From: Elephas maximus indicus
Lineage: Eukaryota > Chordata > Mammalia > Proboscidea > Elephantidae
DNA length: 64,000 bases
Direction of reading: 5' to 3'
NCBI RefSeq assembly: GCF_024166365.1
Contig: NC_064834.1
Span: 53,796,001 to 53,860,000, forward strand
The position numbers were made by a program, and so were the translations under genes. This document shows positions 46,450-58,193 of the stretch, in pieces. How positions within the stretch are numbered: position 1 is the stretch's first letter; every line of letters begins with the position of its first letter. The notes below the pieces were generated by a model that saw only the letters and a list, made by a program, of their open reading frames with translations, made no database searches and was not told where the DNA came from.

Positions 46450-46654
46450 AAAAGAACCAGAGGTGTCCCTGGGTGATATAAGCAGTTAATGCTCTCAGCT
46501 GCTAACAGAAAGTTGCCTTGAAAGAAAGGCCTGGAAGCCTACTTCCAGAAAATCGGTCATTGAAAACGCTATGAGCTCAGTTCTACTGTGACACACATGG
46601 GGTCACCATGAGTTGGAATTGACTTTTCAGCAACTGATTAAAAAAAGAACCAGA
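46450..46654 (+). mobile_element. AfroSINE, long form, with perfect 12-bp target duplication
   Basis: Diverged body about 46462-46642 (GGTGTCCCTGGGTGATATAA, GGCCTGGAAGCCTACTTCC, GGGGTCACCATGAGTTGG). It is flanked by AAAAGAACCAGA at 46450-46461 and 46643-46654. Confidence 0.92.
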
Positions 46655-48657
46655 TATGATAAAAATTGGCAGACCAATTTCATGTAATGGGCCAAGTGTT
46701 GGAAGAGGCAAGGGTGGGCAAACTTATGTAAGTATCTATTTCTTATGCCCTTTATGACTTTCTTGTTCTGTGATAAAATATAAGACTATATTAGTTTGGA
46801 GATTGTTGAGCAACATGTTAGGATATAACTCAGATTTGAGCTGTATTGTCTTTGGCACCTTAGAGTCTTGGTAGATTGGATGGCCCCAGACCTGTGGGCA
46901 TTTCAGCACAGTTAGAAAAAATAAAGGTACTATGATTCTTTTTTTCCTCAGGTAATATTCATATCAATAAGGTACCTTTAAAGAGGCCTGTGTATTGATG
47001 ACTTGACTTTGTCATTTCTAATTGCTGGGACCTTCCCCAATTAATCTCTGAATCCCCTTCACTTGGCATTTTTAAACCAAGAAGTTCTTCTAACCGTTTG
47101 TGTTTGAGGTTAGAAAATGAAGACTCTTTGAGAAGAAGCAGTTCTGCATATTCTTTATTCTCATAGGTTCAGCTTTCCCTTTTTTTTTCTACCTAATATC
47201 CAAACACACTTTGCCATCAGAATTAGTCTGCTAGCTGGTAGGAGGGCATATTTTCCACTACGCATATCTGAAAAAGGGTTGTAAAAAAGAGGAAACGGCA
47301 TTCATAATAGCTTAGCTCTCAAAAGCGGAGGCAAAGAAACCTAGTTTCTTTCTGGCAGAGGTTAGGGGACAGTGTGACAGTGTGGTCTTGTGGTGGGTGT
47401 CACAGTTGCTGGTATGACTCTCATTGGCATTGTTCTTCCTAGCACAGCCACCTCTTGAGGTCTGAAACTCCCCTGGGTATGTGCCCAAAACTTGCCCTGA
47501 CAGCAGTCAGATGAGTAAAAAGAGGGACGGCCAGCTGCTGCTTTGTTTTTAACAAGCAGGCAGGCAGAGTCCCTTTCTTCTTTTCCACCCACTGAAACTC
47601 AGGGCAAGTGCCAAGAAGGTTTCAAAAAAGCCAAATGTTTGAAATTCAACATGCAGTTTTGATTAGGAGAGATGTGAAGAGTTTGTCTCAGCCTTGCTCC
47701 CCTCTAGCCACCTCTCTATGCTCATATATGTTTAATGTGTCACCCCAATTTCTGAAGTGCTTTTGGATATGTTTTTGGAAAGGGTGAGTGCATTTCTCTT
47801 TTCTCTCCTGGCAACCATTAGATGACAGAGCTGTGTATAGAGCAAAATGGAGATTAGATTATTTCAGCTCAGATCACCTTATTAAGAAAGCGTGGTAGAT
47901 GGAGAGCAATGGCTACCTTAGGCTCTCAGTTTTGCTTCAGGAAAACAGGAGATGAGGTGCCCCTCATCAGTTTTGAGGACTTTGCTCCTTTTTTTGTTCT
48001 TTGGAGATCCTGAAGGACTTAGATGGACAAGCACTCCTGGCTGCCTGTTGGCGGCTTTTCATTGCATGCCTTTTCTGTAACACCAGCCTTCTGTTACCAC
48101 TGTTACCACTGTAGGTTGAGCTGTGAAGAGCTGCCACATGTGCACAGATCACAACTGACCTTTCCTTGTTCCACGCTTATTGAGCAATTATTTGCCCACT
48201 TGTGGAACTCACATTATTGCCTTGGGTATCTGGCCCTGTGTGAAGTGGAAGCATCCAGGAAGTGGCCTGATAGACTGTACATCAGAGGGCAATAAATTGG
48301 CATTTGATTTGGTGGAAAGGCAGGGCCAGATGTAGTGTGGGAGCAACGGCTTTTCTGCAGTCAACTATGCAGCTTGCATCCAGGTGTCCTGGAAAGCAGC
48401 TTGGGAACTAGAGGTTAAGTGTAGTTGAGGACATTAATTGGGGAAGAATAGGACCAAAAGAACTTCAATGTTATCTGTGATGGGACCTGGATTTGGAAAA
48501 ATCCTCTACAAGTGGAAGAACAAAAGACATTTCCCTGACTCTGATAGGAGCTTTCCTACTGATTATTCTTCCTTTTCAAGTAAAATGAGTTATTAATTGG
48601 CAAGAAATATAAAAACTTGGGAGACTAATGTCAAGGGGTTACAGAAAAAGAAAGCCT

Positions 48658-49347
48658 CATTCCATATGAGCTTTTTTTTTTTCCCTGAAAAGGTTTTCTT
48701 TTCTTTTTTTTAATTTATCGTACTTTAGATGAAGGTTTGCAGAGCAAACTAGTTTCTCATTAAACAATTAGTACGCACATTGTTTTATGACATTGGTTAA
48801 CAATCCCATGACATGTCGACACTCTCCCTTCTCGACCTTGGGTTCCCTGTTACCAGCTTTCCTGTCCCCTCCTGCCTTCTAGTCCTTGCCACTGGGCTGT
48901 TGTGCCCCTTTAGTCTTGTTTTGTTTTATGGGCCTGTCTAATCTTTGGCTGAAGGGTGAACCTCACGAGTGACTTCATTACTGAGTTAAAAGGGTGTCCG
49001 GGGACCATACTCTCGGAGTTTCTCCAGTCTCTGTCAGGCCAGTAAGTCAGTTCTTTTTTTGTGAGTTAGAATTTTGTTCTACATTTTTCCCCAGCCCTGC
49101 CTGGGACCCTGTATTATGATCCCTGTCAGAGCAGTCAGTGGTGGTAGCCAGGCACCATCTAGGTATACTGGACTCAGTCTGTTGGAGGTCCATTAGTCCT
49201 TTGGACTAATCTTTCCCTTGTATTTTTAGTTTCCTTCATTCTTCCTTGCTCCCAAAGGGGTGTATCTTAGATGGCAGCTCACCGGCTTTTAAAACCCCAG
49301 ATACTACTCACCAAAATAGAATGTAGAACATTCCATATGAGCTTTTT
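48658..49347 (-). mobile_element. 5'-truncated L1 with perfect 18-19 bp target duplication
   Basis: Insert 48677-49328 is antisense L1 3' UTR after a T-rich tract (GTACTTTAGATGAAGGTTTG, CATGACATGTCGACACTCTC, CTCACCAAAATAGAATGTAG). CATTCCATATGAGCTTTTT is present at 48658-48676 and again at 49329-49347. This is the clearest L1 insertion footprint in the window. Confidence 0.95.
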
Positions 49348-49539
49348 AATGAAGGTTCATTCTTCTCTTTGGGCAAAAAATAGGTTTAAGAAAAAAGCTG
49401 GCACCAAATTGATCATAAAGTGGGAGCTGAGATGGTAATACGATTGCCCTGCTGTGGGTTAGAGTGGTATTATTCAGACTACACGTTGCATTCCATTAGT
49501 GGATTGTGATAGCGTTTTAATGTGTTGTGCAGCATTTTT

Positions 49540-50470
49540 CCCCCAGTTTTTTATTATGAATAATTTCAAACATACTGAAAATTGAAAGAGTACTATAGTG
49601 ACCGTCCATATCCCTCACTTAGAGTCAAAATTATTAACATTTAGCCGTTTTTACTTTATCCATATATATGTGTATTATTTTTTCATGAGCCGTTTGAAAA
49701 TAAGCTGCAGACATTCTGACTTTTCACCCCTAAATACTTCAACATGCATCCTAAATATTAGGACATTCTTCTACATAATCATAGTATCAAATCACGCTTA
49801 AGAAACTTAACAATAATTTGCCAATTATCAACTAATACCAGTCTGTATTAAAAATTTCCTATTTGTTTCCAAAATGCTTTTTGTAGCTGGTTTTACAAAC
49901 CAAAATCCAAGCAAAATTCACATTTTATTAGGTAATTCTGTCTCTTTAGACATTTTAAAAATCTAATACAGTTTTTTACCCTCCCCTGCCTTTTTTTGAC
50001 TTTTTGAAGAGACAAGCCATGTTTGTTTAGAATGTTCTACATTCTGTGTTTGTCTAAGTCCTTGTGGTAGTATTTAACTTGTTCCTCTATCTTATATATT
50101 GTGTATATACTAGCAATTAGAATTAAACAGTTGATTAGATTTGGGTTAAACATTTTTGGGAAGAGTACTTCGTAGGCAGTACTGTGTATTTCATATTACA
50201 TCACCACAGGAGACACATACATACTGTCAGGTTGGCTCACTGTTGGTGATGCTAGTGTGATTACTTGGTTCTGGTGGTACTGCCGTGTCTTTTCATTGTA
50301 AAGATACATTTATTTTTCTCTTTGCAATTAGTAAGTAATCTGCACCTTGTGAATATCCTGTTCTCTAAAAATCTTTTCACTTATTGATCATTTACTGATG
50401 AATCTTTGCCTGAATCATTTATTTCATTGAGTATTACAGAATGATGACTATCTAAGCCGTCATTCTTTCT
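49540..50470 (-). mobile_element. Ancient L1M 3' region, antisense
   Basis: TTTCAAACATACTGAAAATT, CACCCCTAAATACTTCAAC, TTTAACTTGTTCCTCTATC and CAGTACTGTGTATTTCATAT match the antisense of mammalian L1M sequence in the expected order. Confidence 0.7.
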
Positions 50471-50839
50471 GCATTTATTACCTGGCATTCCCTGTAAAGA
50501 GCTGGTTTCCCTCATCAACTGGAGGATGAACCAGTTTCTCCTAAAAAGGCAGGGTAAATGTTTAATTATTTCCCTTTAATTGCCAATTTTCAGAATAAGG
50601 AGTTAGTGTTAACAATCACCACTAACAGTGGCAAATGAATTCTTCCCCCTTTTTTTTGATGAACTTATGGATTTTTATTTATTCAATTTTTACAGTTAAT
50701 TACAGTCATTATTATTTTTGGTGCTGAAATAGTTCCAAGTTTGACCAGTGAGAGCTGCTTCAAACTGATTCCTTTGCTGTTTTGACATGACCCCACTGGT
50801 CTTTGAGCGTTTTCCTGCTTTTTGGTATAAGCAACCAAC

Positions 50840-51015
50840 ATTGGGGGTCGGGGGGTGGAGAATAGAATTGGAAATGCTAGTGCATCATGCATAATAAGGA
50901 AAAGTATTGTTTTGTGAAATTTGTTTAAGTTAGAAATGTGTATATGCTGGGTTGCAGTGTAAAATGTGTTTCTTACTGTGGGTCATGGTCAGAAAAGTTT
51001 GAAAATCCTGGCAGA
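50840..51015. repeat. hAT-like ancient repeat
   Basis: TGTTTTGTGAAATTTGTTTA and CTTACTGTGGGTCATGGTCA followed by AAAAGTTTGAAAATCCTG. The same family is seen at about 2410-2625 and, as a short piece, at 49480-49535. Confidence 0.5.
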
Positions 51016-53309
51016 GAGCTTATGATTTACTCCTGTTCCAGCACGGATTGAAGTTTGTCTCTCTGCAGTGTAATTTCTTGGGCAAAGAGTCAAAAAGAGT
51101 GCCTCTCCAACCATTTTCTTCGCATTCTGTGAAGGACTCAGCGAGGTGCCTTAACACTTTTGACCTTTGGGAGCCAGTGGACTGTCAGATCTGGGTTTAT
51201 GCCTGTCAACTTTGGTTTCAGTAAAGCAATTCTATTTAGATGATCGTTTCTCTCTGGATGAATCAGCTTTTGCAAGGCAGAGATTAATTTGAGCCCATTT
51301 GAATCATTGCAGCCCTAGAGAATGTTGGAATAAGAAGTATTCTTCCCCCGTGAAATAAGAATTATGGCTGTAACTATGTCTGACTAGTCACTTTGCACTT
51401 TGTACCTTGCTTCTTTAATATGAGATTAAACTGGTTGTTTAGGGAAAAGGGGATAGCACATCATGTTAGAGGTGGCCATTCTTTTGAGTCCTTTTGGTGG
51501 GTTGAATAGGGAGTCATTTCTGCTGGAAAGACTCCAAAATAGCATCTTCTTCTTCAAGAACAAGAACTTTTCCCTTACTACTGGAAGTTCATATTTGTTT
51601 AGCAAATATTTTTTAAGCACTAACTGTATGCCAGACACTGAACTAGGTAATAGGGACTTAATTTTCAAAGAGACTGATGTGGTTCCTGTCCTCATAAAAT
51701 TTATAGGCTAGCAGGCTGATTTGAGAAGCTCTAGAATTTGAGTAGACAAGTGAGCCCTGGTTTGAAGCCTGCCCAGCAGACCTCAGGAAAGTGTTGTATG
51801 TTTTGGTTTACTGGAAGAGAAGGTTGTAGGATGGTCAGAAAAGTAGCAGCAGTGGTGATATCTGCATTGTCAATCTTACTCTAACCTTCTACCCTAGCCC
51901 TGGCTGCCTGGCATTGACCATAGAAATACTATTTGCATGGCAGCATCATTAGCTGCTTAGGGCTAGATTAGCCCATTTATATTGGGCTTTGATTCATCAA
52001 TCTGTGTATCTCAGAACTGAACTGACAACAGCTGGACTATAGATTAAGGTATCAATGGCTGATTACCCTATCTAATCAATCAAATTCACCTTTGCATTTA
52101 AGTCTTCTCAGGCTTCTGACACAGTTGTTAGGATTTTGAAGTCTAGGGGTACAAAACAAAGATTTTAGTAGCTATTGAGCTAAAGTGTTAAAAGAAGGAG
52201 GAATTTTCTCTAGCCAGGGTCTAAAACCTAGTTAATCCCAGTTTAAAAATAACCTGAGTGTATTTCAGTAGTAACCCACTGTCTTTAATGAGGATCCTCA
52301 TGTGAGGAGGAAATATCAAAGCCCATGTAACTTTGGCACAGGATCTGGCTCGATAACCAGTAGAATATCCCATCATATATTTATCATTTGGATCCCAGAG
52401 AAAAGCACCCTTATTTAGAAGTAACACTTGGGAATCTTGGGACCTGAAGAGAAAATGTCACCTGTCTCTAGGAAAAGTATTCCTGGCATTTTCAAGGGCA
52501 GAAAGATATATCAAGGAAATGAAGCAATTAAACAGAGGTAAAGGTCTTTCTGAAAGAGAAACTGGAGTGGTTGCAGAGTACAAATGTATTCTACAAAATG
52601 GTATGTAACCTATCATTTGCTTTATAGCCTATTGTATTCTGAACTTAAAGTGTGGTTCTTTGTCCTTTGCCTCTTTTTTTCTGGGATGAGTCTACATCAA
52701 GGATACATTATTAACCCCTACTACAGTAAAATACTTTTTGTGACCAGAGCCTAGTGACTCTGGCAGAGGATCCTGGTTCCTTTCTGGTGCAGAAAGAGAA
52801 GTTCTTGGTTCAGCCCACATGGACAGAAGCATTGTGGAAAAAGTAGTCAAGGGAAAGTGGATTTCTGTTTTCAAAATCCAAATATGGTTCATTAATCCTC
52901 CCAAGTGAGCCTGAGATTAGCATCTTAATCAGTCTCATTTCAGGGGCTTTAAAGACTCATTCTGTTCTCTAAGTTCTGTAAGGGAAAAAATGAGCAGTGG
53001 CCACCTCTGGTGGAACTGCTTCATATTTGGGAAATTGGAGATGTTGCCAGAGTCCTAAATGATCCTAGACAGGCTGTAGGCTCAAGAGTAAACAAGACTG
53101 GGTTGTGCCCATGCAGTAAAGGAAGGTAGAGAATGGGAAATATTTATATTGGTAATAGTCTTCTTTCCAAAGCTCCAAAGGAGAAGAAAAATTTGGTTCA
53201 CTTCCCTAGCAAAGGCTGTTTTATGCTCTCTAGAATGTGAGTTTACCCTCATTTCTTCCTTTTACCTAATTGATGTCAAGACATTTAATCAAATCAAACT
53301 GATGCTGAA

Positions 53310-53612
53310 TATTTTTGAGTTTTTATTTTGAAATGATCTCAAACTTACAGAAAACTTGCAAGAATAATACAGGGGACTCGCATTTACTCTTGTTTTTTAT
53401 CATTTTCTCTCTCTCTCTATACACACACATAAGTATGTATATATACAATTATTTTTCTAAACCATTTGAGAGTAGGTTATATCTCATGACTCTTTATCCC
53501 TTAATTCTTCAGTGTATATTTCCTAAGAAGAAGGATATTCTCTTATGTGATCTTAATACAGTTATCAAATTCAAGAAATTTAGCATTGATACAGTAATTT
53601 ACTATTCATATT
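53310..53612 (-). mobile_element. Ancient L1M fragment, antisense
   Basis: AAATGATCTCAAACTTACAG and ACTTGCAAGAATAATACAGG resemble the antisense L1M region seen at 49.5 kb. It runs directly into RTE sequence at about 53613. Confidence 0.55.
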
Positions 53613-54450
53613 CCAACCTTGCTTGCTGAAAGCAAAGGACTTGAAGTACTTACTGTTGAAGATCAAAGACTATACAGCCTTCAGTATGAATTACACCTCA
53701 ACATAAAGAAAACAAAATTCTCACAACTGGACCTATAAGCAACATCATGATAAATGGAGAAAAGATTGAAGTTGTTACGAATTTCGTTTTGCTTGGATCC
53801 ACAATCAACACCCTTGGAAGCAGTAGTCAGGAAATCAAACAATGTATTACACTGGGCAAATCTGCTGCAAAAGACCTCTTTAAAGTATGTTATGGATTGA
53901 GTTGTGTCCCCCAAGGATGTGTGTCTGTTTGGCTGGGCCATGATTCCAAGTGTTGTATGCTTGTCCACCATTTTGTCATCTGATGTGATTTTCCTATGTG
54001 TTGTGAATCCTATCACTATGGTGTTGATGGGATGGATTAGCGGCAGTTGTGTTAATGAGATCTACAGGATTGGATTGTGTCTTGGGCCAGTCTCTTTTGA
54101 AATATGGGGTAGAGGGGTGAGCAGAGAGACATGGGGACCTCTTACCACCGAGAAGCAAGAGCCAGGAGGATAGCACGTCCTTTAGACCCAGGGTCCCTGC
54201 ACTGAGAAGCTCCTCCACCAGGGGAGGATTGATGACAGGGACCTTCCTCCAGAGCTGACAAAGCGAGAAAGCCTTTCCCTGGAGCCAACACTTTGAATTT
54301 GGACTTCTAGCCTACCAGACTGTGAGAGAATAAATTTCTCTTTGTTAAAGCCATCCGCTTGTGGTATTTCTGTTGTAGCAGCACTAGATGACTAAGACAA
54401 AGTGTTAAAAAGCAAAGATGTCACTTTGAGGAGTAAGGTGCACCTGACCC
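53613..54450 (+). pseudogene. BovB-like RTE LINE reverse transcriptase fragment, split by an LTR
   Basis: The left piece (53613-53887) encodes, with frame breaks, LHLNIKKTK and GEKIEVVTNFVLLGSTINTL then EIKQCITLGKSAAKDL. This matches the C-terminal part of the RTE/BovB reverse transcriptase, after its catalytic core. The right piece resumes after the LTR at 54400 with KSKDVTLRSKVHLT. It is a decayed 3' fragment with no function. RTE LINEs of this type supply the 3' tails that mobilise afrotherian SINEs. Confidence 0.82.
53883..54404 (+). mobile_element. Solo MaLR-type LTR (ERVL-MaLR) inside RTE
   Basis: A 512-base LTR, 53888-54399, begins TGTTATGGATTGAGTTGTGT and ends GATGACTAAGACA, with an AATAAA signal in GAGAGAATAAATTTC near the 3' end. 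Flanks AAGTA (53883-53887) and AAGTG (54400-54404) are a 5-bp duplication with one substitution. There is no internal retroviral sequence. The same family occurs antisense at 1455-1972. Confidence 0.85.
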
Positions 54451-56144
54451 ATTGTCCAAGAGCTTTAAGAGAATAAAGATGAGAAAAGCATTTCCCCATT
54501 CTCACCCACTATCACCTTTTCTCTCCTTCCTTCTTATTTCTCTGCATCTTTCCTTTTGCCTTTACTTTCCAATCACTGCTTTGAAGGATCTGATTAACCT
54601 GCATGACTGAGCCTCCTTAAAAACAAAAGAAAGGAAAAGGAGATAAAGAGATATTGGTCTTGAGTCTTCAGTCTCAAGCTTTTTGCTGTTATTACTGTGG
54701 TGAGTGGGCTAACGATATGACTATTACTAACGAAAACCTTAGCAGCTATCAGTTTTGTTTTGTTGAGGGAATCTTGACCATGATAAAAAGATGAGAAATA
54801 AATAGGAAACAAAAAGAAAATCGGCTAGAGAGGCAGAAAGGGGCAGAAGAAAATAAATTGGGGTGGGGGTGAAGGGATGGAAGCGAAGGACTAAGAATGC
54901 GGAGTTGCTAAAATAGGAAAATGGCAAGTCAGTATTAACATTTACCTTTACTTAGTCCAGTATTTGGGCTTTCCCATTTCAGTAGTGTGTGCTAAGAGGT
55001 AGGATGAGGTAGGGTGAATGAAATGGTCCCATCCTTAACTCCGTGGGTCCATCTACCCAGAATTGAAGGGCTTACCCAGTGATAAGGTGACTTGATGGCC
55101 TGATCCTAGTGGCTGGGGTGGAAGAGGCTATTAAGTGATGCTATTTGGCCGACTAGCATTAGCAGAGTTATTTTTAACCTCACATTTCTATCCCTTCATT
55201 GTTCAGGCCCCTCTATTGGCTACCATTAGAGAAGTCAAAATTAGCAGCTATATAAAATGAAGTACCTCTTGTCTTCCCAGTCACTTCCAAAATAAACAGG
55301 GAGTAATAGTGTCCCTATTTTGTCTCACTTTACTCTGAAGCCTAGCGGTAGAGGAAGCATGGATTAGTGTGTAGTGATTTCTAGGCTCTGCCCTCTGGAC
55401 AGATTCCCCTCTGAGTGCTGGAGCTGAGTGACAGGGCCATGTGGCAGGAGTGCAGCTGCAAGTATATCATCGGCAGATTTGGGTTGGGTAAATATAGCAG
55501 AAGCAGGATGTCAGTGTGGGAGATGGATTGTTCTGGGAAAGGAAGTGTTGTCTTTCGTCTGAGAAACAATTTCCTGCACTTCTGGAACTCTTGCTTTCTT
55601 CTTTTTTTTTTTTCAGGATGGAACAGGAGTTGGCAGGGGTTCGGTACACTTGCTATATTCTGTCTCTGGGTGTCTGTCTTTTCCTACATTTGAAGTTGGG
55701 AGTAGAAATCAGATCTGTGTCAACCAGTTAGGAAATGAACCCAGTAAATAGCTGTACCTATACCTTACAGTTCACTCTTTGGAGTCTTAAAGTACATACC
55801 TACTTAGAGCCTCTTTTTAAAAAGTAACAGTACTTTTAGTAAAACAGATAGGTTGAGAGGCAAAAATAATTATACAAAGAAAATCAACTGTATTGAAATG
55901 AAAGTCAGACATATGAGGCACCAACTGGCAGGAAACAGCTGGGATGTTTCTGGGGGCTAGACTTGAGGCCTCTTCCACACCAGAACTTACTCTTCAAGCT
56001 ATCTTTGTTATCTGAGCTACTTAAGATGGCTGACTCTCCACCAACAGTCTATGTAAGAGACTAAATCTACTAAATTATGCGATAATTTACAATTACCAGA
56101 ACTTTACAGTTTAAAGTACTTTTGCATATATTTTCCAATTTTTA

Positions 56145-56460
56145 AATCATTTTTTTTTAATTTTAGAATAGATGTAGATTTACAGAAAGTTGTGAATATA
56201 GTACAGAAAATTCCTATATACCCTGCACCCAGTGTCTCTTATTAACATATTACTAGTGTGGTACATTTGTCATAATTAAACAACCAGTAAGATTATTGTT
56301 ATTAACTAAAGTCCAAACTTTATTCAGATTTCCTTGGTTTTTACCTAATATCCTTTTTCTCTTCAAGAATCCCATCCAGGATGCCACATGACATTTAGTA
56401 ATCATGTCTCCTTAGGCTCCTCTTGGCTGTGATAGTTTGCTCATATTTTTTTATATAACA
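56145..56460 (-). mobile_element. Ancient L1M fragment, antisense
   Basis: ATTTACAGAAAGTTGTGAAT, CAGTGTCTCTTATTAACATA and GGATGCCACATGACATTTAG match antisense L1M sequence. Confidence 0.6.
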
Positions 56461-58193
56461 ACAACCCACAAAATAGATTGGGTTGTGATTAGTATCCCCC
56501 CTTTACAAATAAAACTCAGGCTCCAGAAAGGTTAAGTAACATGTTCACGGCCACACAGTTAGTAAAAACTTCTATTAAAATTTGGTTATGATTTGGAAAA
56601 AATGATGAGGTGACTATTTGCCTTTTATGTGGATGAGGGCAGAACTATATAGCTAACCTTCAGATAGCTCATTTGCAGAAGATGAACAAGAGGTAGAGGC
56701 AAATACATTTTACTTGTTCCTGGATCCCTCTGTCTTACCTGGATACAAATTACTTAATTATTATTTTAATCACAATTCCATGGGGAAAACCCTTTCTATT
56801 TGTGATTCTGCTATGTGTACCAAAGGAGCTGACATGTTCCCTAAGAATCCTGGGCTGGCTGTCCAGTTGACCTTGTTCTCTAGCAGCATACTTCAGGCTG
56901 CATATTGGCCCCTGTTGTTGGGCACCCAGGTTCTATAGGAAGGCCTGCTAAAAGCATGACATACATGTTAACATAACTAGGCTATTCCCAGCATGTGTGA
57001 ATAGCCTACTACCTGAGAATAAAGAACATCAGTTTTTTGGTTCCTTTGTCTGGTTCGGCAAGCTGCAGTTCTGGCTTAGGGATAGGAGAGTCACAGAAAT
57101 GTACTAAGAGGTAGTAGAACAATTAAAAATCCAACAAAGCGTAGCAATTACTGGCTCTGCGTGCAGAAGGATGAGTAAGGGACAGGAGTGAGAAGGAGGT
57201 AAAGTGGTATGTTATTGATGATGCTAGTACTCTTTTTTTTTAATTGTGCTTTAAATGAAAGTTTACAGTTCAGGTTAGTTTCTCATACAAAAATTTATAC
57301 ACACATTGTTATGTGACCCTAGTTGCTCTACCTGTACTGTGACAGCACACTCCTCCCCTCTACCCTGTATTTCCCATGTCCGTTCAACCAGCTCATGTCC
57401 CTTTCTGCCTTCTATCTCGCCTCTGGACAGGAGCTGCCCATTTAGTCTCATGTATCTACTTGAGCTAAGAAGCAAACTTTTCACAAATATTTTATGTCTG
57501 AAGAGTTGGCTTCGGGAATGGTTTTAGTTTTGGGGTAACAGAGTCCAGGGGCCATGTCTTCTGGGTTCTCTCCAGCCTCAGTCAGACCATTAAGTCTGAT
57601 CTTTTTACTAGAATTTGAGTTCTACACCCCACTTTTCTCCTGCTATGTCAGGGACTCTTGTGTTGTGTTCCCTGTCAGGGCGGTCATTGGTGGTAGCCGG
57701 GCACCATCTAGTTCTTCTGGTCTCAGGCTGATGGAATCTCTGGTTTATGTGGCCCTTTCTGTCTGTTAGGCTCATATTTTCCTTGTGTCTTTGGTGTTCT
57801 TCATTCTCCTTTGCTCCAGTTGGGTTGGGACCAATTGAAGCATCTTAGATGTCCACTTGCTAGCTTTTAAGACCCCAGATACCACTCACCAAAGGAGATG
57901 CAGAACATTTTCTTAATAAACTTTATTACGCCAATTGACCTAGATGTCCCCTGAACCCATGGTCCCCAGACCTCTGCCCCTGCTACTCTGTCCCTTGAAG
58001 TGTTTGGTTGTTTTCAGGAAACTTCTTAGCTTTTGGTTTAGTCCAGTTGTGCTGACTTCCTCTGTATTGTGTTGTTCTTCCCTTCACCTAATTCTTGTCT
58101 ACTACCTACTCAGCGAATACCCCTATCCCTCCCTCCCAGCCTCACAACCATCAAAGAATGTTTTCTTCTGTGTTTAAACCTTTTCCTGAGTTC

